Origin: Medakamo hakoo
Taxonomy: Eukaryota > Chlorophyta > Trebouxiophyceae > Coccomyxaceae
Assembly: GCA_026636295.1 (NCBI GenBank)
Contig: CP089452.1
Span: 124,001-188,000 of the forward strand
DNA length: 64,000 nt
Direction: 5' to 3'
Shown: piece by piece, positions 44,043-52,771 of the stretch
Layout of the letters: each line of letters begins with the position of its first letter
How positions within the stretch are numbered: position 1 is the first letter of the stretch
Position numbers and translations under genes: made by a program
The notes under the pieces: model-generated
Told to the model about the DNA's origin: nothing
The model's database searches: none
What the model saw: only the letters and a program-made list of their open reading frames with translations

Positions 44043-44131
44043 AGTGCGGTTTGTTTGCATCAAGCCGTGGCGGCCCCCGAAGACACACAAACATCCGAGC
44101 CAACGCGCGAGTAGAAAAAAAAATCGCCGCC

Positions 44132-44853
44132 ATGGCCCACCCTAAGAACGTGATTTGGGGCGTGTGGCTTTTCACACAGGTGAGCTTGAGATGTCTTGAT
44201 CTCAGCCGCGGCGGGTGGTGCGGGAGGCGGGCGGCCGGCTGGGCGTGGGGACGACGGGGCGGGGAGAGAGTGCAATGGTTGGCGGGGCCCGCTCGCCAAC
44301 CCCCCGCTTGCCACCACCACCCCCTTCCACACACACACACACAAAACGCACCGCCGCCGCCGCCCACCGCCCACACACCCAGGTCTTCGCCCTCACGTTC
44401 TGCCTCTTGGCCGTCGTCACCTGCAAAAACGTCGACTGGCTGCGTTCCACGCCCCTGCCGCCCAGCGCGTCGTCCGCGCCCGCCCGCGCGTGGAACGCGG
44501 CCCTGGCCGCGCTCGTCCTCACGATCCTTGCCCTCGCCCTGTCCGCCGCCTGGAGCTGTGCCGTCCTCATCCGGACGACGCTGAAAAAGGAGAAGATGGG
44601 CGGCTTCTCGTACGGCACGATGCTGGCGTCCTCGTTCGGCCTGCCCTTCCTCCTCATCACGACGGGCGTGCTGCTGAACGCGCTGGGCGTCGCGGTGCGC
44701 CCGTACGAGGCCGCGGCCGTGGGGTGGGGCAAGAACGATTCGGCCGTCTTCAACGCGACCATGGCCTTCGCCTTCATCCTGGCGGGGCTGTACATCATTT
44801 ACAGCGCGCTGCTGGCCGTGTTCCGCGGCGCGTTTGTGCCGTCGCTGGGCGGG

Positions 44854-44884
<31 letters not shown>

Positions 44885-44916
44885 GTGGCGCGCCGGGGAC
44901 GCCGGCCGCGGCGTGA
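44132..44916 (+). CDS. Tetraspan membrane protein D, unknown function
   Basis: Two exons, 44132-44179 and 44383-44916, phase 0, about 193 aa. The 16-codon first exon ends inside the first helix (VIWGVWLFTQVFALTFCLLA). Further helices: LAALVLTILALALSAAWSCA, MLASSFGLPFLLITTGVLLN and MAFAFILAGLYIIYSALLAV. Between helices 3 and 4 is a loop with NDSAVFNAT (possible N-glycosylation sites), so that loop is outside or lumenal and the termini face the cytosol. Same plan and exon structure as tetraspan C. Ends in a Gly-rich tail. MARVEL-like; no function assigned. Confidence 0.65.
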
Positions 44917-45240
44917 TGGAGGGGGAGGGGGGAGGGGGAGGGAGGGAGGGAGTGCCTGTGACGAGGAGGAGTGACGCAAAGAAAAGGCCGGCTGCGTTCC
45001 ACGTGATGGCGGGCCGGGCGGGGCGCGGGACGTTTTTTGCAGCGGCGGCGGCACGAGAACAAGAGGGAGGGGGGAGCGGGGTGGGTGTCCTCTCCCGCCC
45101 ACCTCTCCCGCCCCCACCCACCCCCCACCCCCAACCCCACCTCAACAAAACACACACTTCATGTTCTATGTAAGTTACACACGCGCGCGCGCGCGCGCCC
45201 TGACGGCGGTCAGGGTGGGGCAGGCGCAGCCCCCCCGCCT
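44917..45240. other. Intergenic between convergent genes, 324 bp
   Basis: Contains C-rich patches, a CG microsatellite (45180-45198) and the near-palindrome TGTAAGTTACA at 45169-45179, reported separately. No gene seen. Confidence 0.5.
45169..45179. terminator. Two-way TGTAA polyadenylation signal between convergent genes
   Basis: TGTAAGTTACA reads TGTAA on both strands. It lies 62 nt past the stop of the minus-strand gene at 45241 and 253 nt past the stop of tetraspan D (44916). One element could end both transcripts. Inferred from sequence and position. Confidence 0.4.
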
Positions 45241-46002
45241 TCACCCGCCCGGCGGCGCGGCCGCGCCCCCGCCGCCACCCCCGCCCCCGCCCCCGCCCTC
45301 CTCGTCCGACCCGTGGCCGTGCGCAATGGGGGGAAGGAGCATGGACGATAGCCCCGTCGCGCTCGCCCGGCGGCGGGCCGCCCCGCCCGACGCCGCCGCC
45401 CGGAAGTGGTGGCCACCGCCGCCCGACGGGCCCGGCGGCTGGTGCCACGCGCCACCGCCACCGCCGCGGGGGCTGCCGCCGACGGCCGCCAGTGCCACGC
45501 CGCCGCCGCCGCCGCCGGCGGGCGCACTCCACCCGCCCACCCCCGCCAGACGCACGGCCGCGTACGCGCCGGCGAACGCGGTCAGGACGGACAGCGCCGC
45601 CTCGCCGGCCCTGTCCGCCGCCGCCGCCGCCCAGCCCGCGACGCGCCCGCCCGGGCGCGCCCCTGGCGACGACGGCGCAGCGTGGCACAGGCACTCGAAC
45701 GTGGACGCGTCAAAGGCCGTCCCGCCGGCTGCGACCTCGCACTCCGGCGGGCCCGCCCCCGCCTTGAGGTTGAAGCCGGGGCGCCAGCCCTCCCCGCCCG
45801 CGCCGCGCGCCCGGCAGATGAAGTGCGGGGCGGACCCGGCGGACGTGCCGGCCAGGGCGTCGCCTCCGTCGGTGGGCGACCGCTGCGGGCCCGGCGACCG
45901 CGCGCACGCGCCCGCACAGTCGCGTGCCCGCCCCAGGGGCACCCAGCAAAAGGGCGTCCCGTCCAGGCAGAGCTCGCCCTTGAACTCCTGGGCGGACGCG
46001 GC

Positions 46003-46080
<78 letters not shown>

Positions 46081-46338
46081 TGTGTGTGTGTGTGTTGGGG
46101 GGCGTGAGGGCGTGTGTGGCAGGCCCGCCCGCGACCTGTGGCGCCCGCTTCGGCCGCCAGGGACGGCGCGGCGCGGCGGCCCGGGGCCAGGTCCGCGACG
46201 CCGGGAAAGGTTTTGATGGACGGAGGGCCGCGCGGGTTGAAGGCCGAGCGCGGCCGCGCGGGTTTTGGTGGTGTGCGTTTGCGCACCTCCGGAGCTCGCC
46301 AGCAGCGCGACGCCCAGCAGGGCGTGTCGCCGACGCAT
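45241..46338 (-). CDS. Secreted or membrane Cys-rich protein, unknown function
   Basis: Two exons, 46338-46287 and 46001-45241, phase 1 (G+CC), about 270 aa. Exon 1 is most of a signal peptide, MRRRHALLGVALLASSG, completed by ASAQ across the junction. The outside part is Cys-rich (GELCLDGTPFCW, RDCAGACARS, PHFICRARG, PPECEV, FECLCHAA: nine Cys). A hydrophobic helix follows (EAALSVLTAFAGAYAAVRLA), and the tail is Gly/Pro/Ala-rich. The helix end AGVGGW resembles AVTLCGVGGP of tetraspan B, so it may be a distant relative with a changed first half. Its only intron carries a 44-unit CA repeat that abuts the acceptor. Confidence 0.6.
46006..46094. repeat. GT/CA microsatellite adjoining a splice acceptor
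   Basis: About 44 GT units (one TA interruption near 46073). On the gene strand of the Cys-rich protein this is CA repeat ending two or three bases before the CGCAG acceptor at 46002-46004, replacing the normal C/T-rich tract. Confidence 0.95.
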
Positions 46339-46539
46339 CAGGCGACCTGTCGTGAGAACTGGACGATGGAATAGAAGCCGGGAAGGCCGTCCCGTGTCGC
46401 GCCCCAATCCGGGCCTCTGCACGGTTTTCGCTGTGAGGAAAAAGCCGCGCCGTCCGACTTCATTCAGTCTCCCGTTCGCCCGTGCAACGGGCAAAGAAAG
46501 CAGGCCGGCGGCCAGGCAACCCTTCTCCAACTCGTCACC

Positions 46540-47884
46540 ATGGTGCGTCCGACCCCAGGCCTCCCTGCCGCCGTGAGCTGCGGCCAGTGCTCGCCCCCGC
46601 AAGCTCGCGCCTTCCACGACAACAAACGCTCATGCACCCACCCACCCTCTCTGCCACCAAAAAACAACGTCAGGGCGACAGGAAAGTGCTGAATCAATAC
46701 TACCCGCCCGACTTCGACCCCTCGCGGCTCCCGCGGGTGAAGCGCGCGGAAGGGAACATGTTGAAGGTCCGTCCGTCCGTCCATTTTTGTTTTTTTTGGC
46801 CAGCCGCGAAGAAAACGCATGCGCTCTCACGCCTCCGCCGCACCTACACACCCCTCAACAGGTCCGCATGATGCTGCCCATGTCCATCCAGTGCGGCACG
46901 TGTGGCACGTACATGAGCAAAGTGCGTGATTGGGGCGTGTGGGTGGTGGGGCGGCCACGTTTTTTTTTCCTGCTCGCGCTCGCGTCCCCCACCATCCCAA
47001 CCTGTGCCTTCCATCCATCCACCCCCATCACGCACGCCCCCCCCCCCCTCACCCTCCCTCCCGCCCGCCCACCCACCACCCACCACACCCGCCACACACC
47101 CCAGGGCACAAAGTTCAACACGCGCAAAGAAGACGTCCCCGGCGAGACCTACCTGGGCATCCAGGTCTTCCGGTTCACGTTTCGGTGTTCGACCTGCTCG
47201 GCGGAGATCGCGTTCAAGACGGACCCGGCCAACACGGACTACGCCGTCGAATCGGGGGCGACGCGCAATTTCGAGCCGTGGCGCGCGCGTGAAGAAGCGG
47301 CGGCCGCGGCCGCGGCGGCCAAAGCGGCGGTCGAAGGGGGCGGCGACGCGATGGCGGCGCTCGAGGCGCGCGTCGCGGCGTCCCGCGCGGAAGTGGAGCA
47401 GCTGGCCGCCCTGGACGAGATGCGGGCGCTGGCGGCGGTGCACGAGCGCGTGGGCGCGGACGCGGCCCTGGCGGCTTTGAAGAGGGCGGCGGCGGAGGAC
47501 GGCGACGACGGCGGCGGCGGCGACGGAGGGGAGGACGACGACGACGACGCGGCGGTGGCCGCAATGCTGGCCGCCCGGGCGGAGCGCGTGCGCCGCTTGG
47601 AGGAAGACGGGGCCGAGGAGGACGGGGGAGGAGGGGGTGCGGGCCCTGGGCCCAGTACGGTGACGGCGGCTGTGACGGCGGCGCCGCCGCCCCGCCGCCC
47701 CGCGGCGGCCGTGGTCGTGCGCAAGCGCCCGGCCGGTGGAGGTGGTGGTGACGGCGGCGGTCCGCCGCCCGCCAAAAAGGCCGCAGCGGACGCTCCACCA
47801 CTCTCCCCGCCCCCTGGCGACGGTGAAGGCGGCGGCCTGGCCGGCCTGCTGGGCGGGTACGGGTCCGGGTCCAGCAGCGGATGA
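46540..47884 (+). CDS. YJU2: Splicing factor YJU2/CWC16 (CCDC94 family)
   Basis: Four exons: 46540-46542 (just the ATG), 46674-46766, 46862-46921 and 47105-47884; phase 0 throughout, about 311 aa. YJU2 enters the spliceosome with the Prp19 complex and promotes the first step of splicing. The joined protein starts M-GDRKVLNQYYPPDFDPSRL, the family's usual N-terminus, which supports the one-codon exon (CACCATG followed at once by GTGCGT). Next come IQCGTCGTYMSKGTKFN and RCSTCSAEIAFKTDP (a C4 zinc site), then TDYAVESGATRNFEPW. The rest is Ala/Glu/Asp-rich coiled coil and a disordered tail with VVVRKRPAGG. A TGTAA lies 44 nt past the stop. Confidence 0.95.
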
Positions 47885-47927
47885 GATGAGAGATTCTGGT
47901 GGCGTAGATTTCTCTGTAGCGACCTAG

Positions 47928-47932
47928 TGTAA
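47928..47932 (+). terminator. Candidate TGTAA polyadenylation signal of YJU2
   Basis: TGTAA 44 nt after the TGA at 47882-47884. Inferred from position. Confidence 0.45.
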
Positions 47933-48019
47933 GTGCTTTTCTCCATCCTCATGCATTTCTAGAGTTCTTGCTTGCGTTTCTGATCCGCCCACGGACGCGC
48001 ACCCCCTCCCGCTGACAAT

Positions 48020-49270
48020 CTAAAACCAGGGCGCCACCGGGTCCCCCTCCGCCTCCTCGCCCAGCCCTTCCACCCTCCAATCAAACCCGGGCACGGCCTC
48101 GAATGCCGCCGCAATCGTGGCCCGCTCCGCCCTCGCCCTGTCTCTCGCCGCATCCAAAGCCGCCGAGGCGGGGTGCGCCCGGCCCAGCGACGCATCCCAC
48201 GCGTCGCCCAGCCTCAACCGGGCCAGCATCCGTCGGCAGTCCGGCTCGCGCAAAATGGCGGCCCGGGCGGCGGCGCCAGTCACGCCCGCCTCCTTCAACG
48301 CGCGCAGCACAGCACCGGCCGGCGTGGGCGGGCGCGGGGGGGCCACGCCCCGCGCCCGCACGCCCATCCAGATGGAGACGCAATGCCGGCGGACGCCGGG
48401 CGCAGTCACGGGCGCGACGGCGTGCGGCATGCGGCACGCGGAAAACAGGACACACCGCCCGGGCGACGGCGGGATGGCCAGCGGTGGCGCGCGCGGGTCG
48501 AGGCTGGGAAACAGCAGCAGTTCGCCGCCCGCGCCGGCGGGCAGGCGCTCGCCGTAGATGGTCAGGGTCAGGCGCCGGCCGTCTACAGCCTCGTCCGAGT
48601 CGACGTGGATGGGGAAGCCGCCCCGTGGTCCGACCACGTGGTCGCCGCCGGCGCCTCCATGCCCGCCCCCACCACCCTCCTCACGCCCGGGTGGTGGCCG
48701 CTGCGCCAGCTGGGCCTTGACCGCGCCCGCCCCACCCAGGGCGGTCAGGGAGCCTGCGCCCGGGCCGGCCTCGCCCGCCAAGACGGCGATGAGGGACGCC
48801 AAGCGCGCGGCGTCGTCGCTTATGGCGGCGAGGGCGGGCGCCGCCGCGTCGAGCGCGCCGGCATGGGTCGGCGCGCCCGGGCGGCCCGCCAGGCCCGGCT
48901 CCGCCTCCAACACGCCCGCTTTGATCAGGCGTTCGCGACTCGCCCCCCCTCCTGCATCAAAGACGGTCGCGTTGGCCGCCATCCACGGCACGGCCGCCTC
49001 CACGCCGGCGACCAGCGCCGCGGGCCCGTGTGGCAGGGGCAGCGCGTCGTCGACGACGGCGAAGCCGGACCGGACCAGGGAGCGGATGACGCCTTCGTGC
49101 AAGGCGCCGCCTTCCGTGAGCGCGGAGAGGAGGGGCGGGGCAGGAGGCGTGGTGGCGGCGGCCAAGGTTGACAACGCGGCCGGCGTTGTCCAACGCCCTA
49201 ACGCCGCCGCCGCCTCGCCCAGCCGTCCTTGCCACAGGGCTTGTGCTGATCGTTGCGCTGCCGCCCGCAT
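48020..49270 (-). CDS. 2OG-Fe(II) oxygenase, prolyl-4-hydroxylase (EGLN) type
   Basis: Intronless, about 416 aa. The double-stranded beta-helix core is at about 240-330: GGFPIHVDSDEAVDGRRLTL supplies the H-x-D iron ligands, GELLLFPSLDPRAPPLAIPP and GRCVLFSACRMPHAVAPVTA supply the far His, and RRHCVSIWM the 2OG-binding Arg. The DGR-LT and 'FP...P' spacing is that of HIF-type prolyl hydroxylases, which use O2 and 2-oxoglutarate to hydroxylate proline. The N-terminal 110 residues are Ala-rich; VRSGFAVVDDALP is the family's entry helix ('l...G..vvDdfl'). Substrate unknown; SKP1, ribosomal protein or cell-wall proline are possible targets in algae. The ATG follows no in-frame upstream Met with support. 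Confidence 0.82.
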   Translation of the reverse strand: MRAAAQRSAQALWQGRLGEAAAALGRWTTPAALSTLAAATTPPAPPLLSALTEGGALHEGVIRSLVRSGFAVVDDALPLPHGPAALVAGVEAAVPWMAANATVFDAGGGASRERLIKAGVLEAEPGLAGRPGAPTHAGALDAAAPALAAISDDAARLASLIAVLAGEAGPGAGSLTALGGAGAVKAQLAQRPPPGREEGGGGGHGGAGGDHVVGPRGGFPIHVDSDEAVDGRRLTLTIYGERLPAGAGGELLLFPSLDPRAPPLAIPPSPGRCVLFSACRMPHAVAPVTAPGVRRHCVSIWMGVRARGVAPPRPPTPAGAVLRALKEAGVTGAAARAAILREPDCRRMLARLRLGDAWDASLGRAHPASAALDAARDRARAERATIAAAFEAVPGFDWRVEGLGEEAEGDPVAPWF

Positions 49271-49688
49271 CGGCAATGCGGGCGGGCGGGCGCGTGTGTG
49301 GTGTTGCGGCTCTTCAGAAGAAAAAAATTGAGCAATGGCCTCTCGACCTGGCCGCGCGACCTGCGGTGCAAGCAACGGGGTGGAGAGAAAACCTTTCGGC
49401 GGAGAGGCTTCCTTACAGGGGGGTTGAATTCGAAAAAAAGGCGCCGTTTTGCGTACAGGGGACTCAGTATTCATACTTCGCTGCTCTTGCGGTCGACCGT
49501 TGGTGTGTGGGCGGAGGGGGTGGCGCGTCGTCGTTGTCCTGCGCGCGCCGACCCGCTCCAACCCCTCCCACCTCTCTCTCTCTCCAGGCGACCGGGACAC
49601 ACACACAAACACACACACCACCCCACCCGAAACACACACAAACACACACACTCCAAAGACAGGGCGCACAAGCCCTGTCCCCCTCCAT
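49271..49688. other. Intergenic, 418 bp
   Basis: Between the 2OG oxygenase start and the EgtD stop, minus strand. Contains a CA-rich stretch (49600-49650). No gene seen. Confidence 0.4.
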
Positions 49689-50798
49689 TCAAGCCAGCAA
49701 CTGCATGGCGTAGTCTGCCGACGCCCAGCAGCCGGCGACGGCCGCGCCCGCGGCCGCGGCCAGCTCGCCCACGGCCTCCCGCGTGAACTTGCGGGACACC
49801 TCCATGAGGATGCGCTCCCCCGCCGCGAAGCCGACGCCGGGCGCGATGGCGCCCGCCGGGATGGCCGCGGGCGCACGCAGGTACATCTCCACCTGCGTGG
49901 CGCCGCGGTTGACGTCCACCTCGTACGCCCAGGCCTGCGCCGGCGCGCCCGCGGCCGCCGCCGCCTCGGTCCCGCCGGGCAGGCACGCCAGGGCGTGGGC
50001 CAGGCCATTGCGGATGAAGGCCGCCGTCACCCCCGCCGCGTCGTCGTACGCGGCCCGCAGCCGGCCCTCCTCCTTCCACAGGTCCGTGCACAGCAGCAGG
50101 CAGCACCGCCCGGGCCCGCCCCCGATCTCGAACAGTTCGGTCACAAAGGCGCGGGCGGCGGCGGGGGCCAGGTTGCCGATGGACGACCCCAGCCAGAGGA
50201 AGGCCAGGCGGGACGACGGGTGGGCCGCGCGCGCCGCGCGCGCGCCGTCCAGGTAGCGCGCGCAGATCGTGTGCACGTTGCCCGGCGGCAGCCCGCCGGT
50301 CGCGGTGACGTTGGCCCGCGCGTTGGCCAGGAAGTCGGCGGAGCAGTCGATGCCGACGAAGGTGGTGGCCGCCGGCCCGCCGACGCGGGTGGACGCGATG
50401 GCCGCCAGCAGGCCGGCGGTCTTGGTCGCCGACCCGCAGCCGAGCTCGACGAGCACCGCGTCGGCCGGCAGCGCGGCGCCAATTGCGCGCCCGTGCTCCC
50501 GCAGCAGGGCGTCCTCCGCCCGGTACGGATAGTACTCGTCCAGGTCCGTGATGGCGTCGTACAGGCGGGACCCGGCCGCGTCGTACAGGAAGGAGCAGGG
50601 GACCGTCTTGGTCGGGGACGCCCGCAGGCCGGCCAGGAGTTCGGCGACGGCGCCGGCATCGGTCGCCGCCTCGCCCGTGGGCGGCGGGCGGGACGGTGTG
50701 GGGGGGACGGCGGCGGGTTTCAGGGGGATGGCGGCGGCCGCGGCCGAAGCGGCGTCGGGCGGGGAGGCGGCGGGTGCGAGGGCGGTGGGTGGAGACAT
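49689..50798 (-). CDS. egtD: L-histidine N-alpha-methyltransferase (EgtD-like)
   Basis: Intronless, about 369 aa. EgtD adds three methyl groups to histidine with SAM, making hercynine, the first step to ergothioneine. Signatures: YDAAGSRLYDAITDLDEYYP (the 'YDe.GS.LF..I..lpEYYptR' motif), SAM site VELGCGSATKTAGLL, FLWLGSSIGNL with the Asn that contacts histidine, and ILMEVSRKFTREAV, where Glu and Ser fit the residues that hold the imidazole ring. About 65 Ala/Pro-rich residues precede the domain, perhaps a presequence; the frame is open upstream but the next in-frame start is not ATG. It is a stand-alone enzyme, whereas fungi and many eukaryotes have EgtD fused to EgtB. No EgtB is in the window. 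Confidence 0.88.
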   Translation of the reverse strand: MSPPTALAPAASPPDAASAAAAAIPLKPAAVPPTPSRPPPTGEAATDAGAVAELLAGLRASPTKTVPCSFLYDAAGSRLYDAITDLDEYYPYRAEDALLREHGRAIGAALPADAVLVELGCGSATKTAGLLAAIASTRVGGPAATTFVGIDCSADFLANARANVTATGGLPPGNVHTICARYLDGARAARAAHPSSRLAFLWLGSSIGNLAPAAARAFVTELFEIGGGPGRCCLLLCTDLWKEEGRLRAAYDDAAGVTAAFIRNGLAHALACLPGGTEAAAAAGAPAQAWAYEVDVNRGATQVEMYLRAPAAIPAGAIAPGVGFAAGERILMEVSRKFTREAVGELAAAAGAAVAGCWASADYAMQLLA

Positions 50799-51517
50799 GG
50801 CGGTTGCGGCTGTCGGGTGTGGGGAAGGGGGTGAGGGTCGTGCGCCCGCCGAGAAGGTGCTGCAGGGCGAGGCCCGACGTGTGCGTGGAGTACGCTGCGA
50901 ATTGAAGGCCGACACGACTAGCCCACCGGCGGGTCGCACCCCGCGCCTTGCCCCAATGCCGCGCTTTCATTGGACACACAGGCCCTCGTGGCCTCCGTTG
51001 CCGGCGAAAAAAAGGGCCGCGGGCCCGGGGCCCCCACCCCGGTCCCCCAAAGGAGCACGCGCGGGCGCTGCCAGCTTGCCGCCGGCGTCTGGGCCGCGCC
51101 GCACGGCCGCGGGACACGCCCAATTGCACCCCGCCCTCGCCGCACGCGCGCACACACCTGGACTGGACTCGGTGGGGCAAGCGGGTCGGGTACAAAGCGG
51201 GGCACACAGCGCCAGGCGCGAGGACAAAAAGAGGGGTGCCCGCCGCGCGTCTCTAACCTCTCGGGTGTGTCGCGGCAGCAGAGGCTCGACACAACCTCAA
51301 ACCTGCGCTCTCCATCTTCCCGAGGCGCGACAAAAAAAGGCAACGGCGCCGCCCGCCCAACGACCTTTCGCCGCGCTCGCCCGCGGACCCAAAACAACGC
51401 GCTCAAATCTTCATTCTCGTACGACACAAAAACCTCTCTCTCCTTACCTTCCCCCGCCCACCTGCCCCGGCCCTCCCCGCGCCTCGCACCAGCCACCCCC
51501 CTCCTCCCTCGCCTCCG
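50799..51517. other. Intergenic, 719 bp
   Basis: Between EgtD start and RPB5 stop, both minus. GC-rich with open frames on both strands, none with recognisable protein or splice sites. Expected to hold the EgtD promoter and RPB5 3' UTR. Confidence 0.45.
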
Positions 51518-52409
51518 TCACACGCACAGCCGGTACGTCACGTACCGCCCCGCCGTCTCCGACGGCCGCACGATGCGCACCACCTGTCCCCGCGCCATGC
51601 CGAAGTACCGGGCCACGGGGTCCGCCGCCTGGATGCGCGGCAGCTGGGCGTCGCGCACGCGGTACCGCGCCAGGAGCGCGCGCTTGTCCGCTTCGGAGAG
51701 GACGGTGTGCGAGGGCACGAGGACGTGGTGCGTGATGTTGATCAGCAGCTCCGTCTCCTGGAACTGTGTGTGGGGTGGGGTGGGCGTGGACAAAAAAGGG
51801 GGGAGAGGTGAGAGGGCCACCCGTCCCATCCACCTCCATTCCATCCATCCTCCATCCACCTCCATCCCCATTCCATCCACCACATACAAAAAAACAGGCC
51901 CGCCCCCCTCCACGACGACTCACCACCTCGATCGTGTACTTGGGCGCCATCTCCGTCAGGCACTGCCGCGCAAAGGGCGTCATGGGGGCCTGGGCCACGA
52001 CGATGGCCCGGTACACCGCCTCGGACCGCATGCGCTCGGCGAATTCTTTGATGCCCTTGACGCCGACTTTAGCCTCGGCCGGGAAAAAGACAAAGACCTG
52101 GTCGGTGGGGTCGTCCTGCTTGGGCGCCAGGATGGTCAGGTCGTCGCGTTTGGGCGCGTCCCCGTACTTTTCGCGGAACGTGTCCAGGGAGGTGGACAGG
52201 TCGTCCTGTGTCGTTGGGTGGCGCGTGGGGGGGGTGGCGGCGGGGGGAGCGTTGAGTGCGTGCAGGGGAGGCACAGGGCGGGAGGCGCGGCGCGAGTTTT
52301 TTTCTGTCCCCCTCCGCCCAGCTCTCACCTCGGACACCAGGTACCCCCGGTCGTTGAGCATCTGCAGGCAGGTGCGCCGCACCCGGAACAGGCGGGTGGC
52401 CAGGTCCAT
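51518..52409 (-). CDS. RPB5: RNA polymerase I/II/III subunit RPB5 (RPABC1)
   Basis: Three exons: 52409-52329, 52205-51924 and 51763-51518, all phase 0, about 202 aa (human 210). RPB5 is shared by the three nuclear RNA polymerases. The N-terminal jaw part reads [20 protein letters not shown], then [20 protein letters not shown] and [20 protein letters not shown]. The C-terminal assembly domain, shared with archaeal RpoH, is complete: [59 protein letters not shown]. Confidence 0.97.
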
Positions 52410-52771
52410 CGTCGAGGGTGTGGATGGGCGGCTAGGGACAGGAAACGGCGGCGGCGGCCAGCGCCCGGCCGCGGTGCAAAGGGAAAAAGAACGGCGGCCT
52501 GCGGTCGCAGACTGCTTCCACGCGCCCCGGGGAGGGTGTGCGCAAGCTCGGAGTGACTTGCGCGAGAAGGGTGTGTGTGTGTGTGAGAAAAGGCCGGGGT
52601 GTGGCCGCTGGGGGGTGAAGAGAGCGGAGCGCTCGCCCCTCGCGAAAGAATTTGTGAAGAAGCGATGGCACAAGTTTCGCGCCCTCTCACACACAGCCAA
52701 AAACAAACGGCGCATCCGCGCCCGCGGGTGGCACGCTGCAGCCAGAGCCGTCTCGCGCGGCCCAGTGTACT
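52410..52771. other. Divergent intergenic region, 362 bp
   Basis: Between RPB5 (minus) and FO synthase (plus) starts. One TG microsatellite (52573-52585), no TATA. Confidence 0.4.

Noticed and set aside
50918-51496. Possible small gene between EgtD and RPB5
   Set aside because: Open on the minus strand but low-complexity, without motif, start context or splice support.
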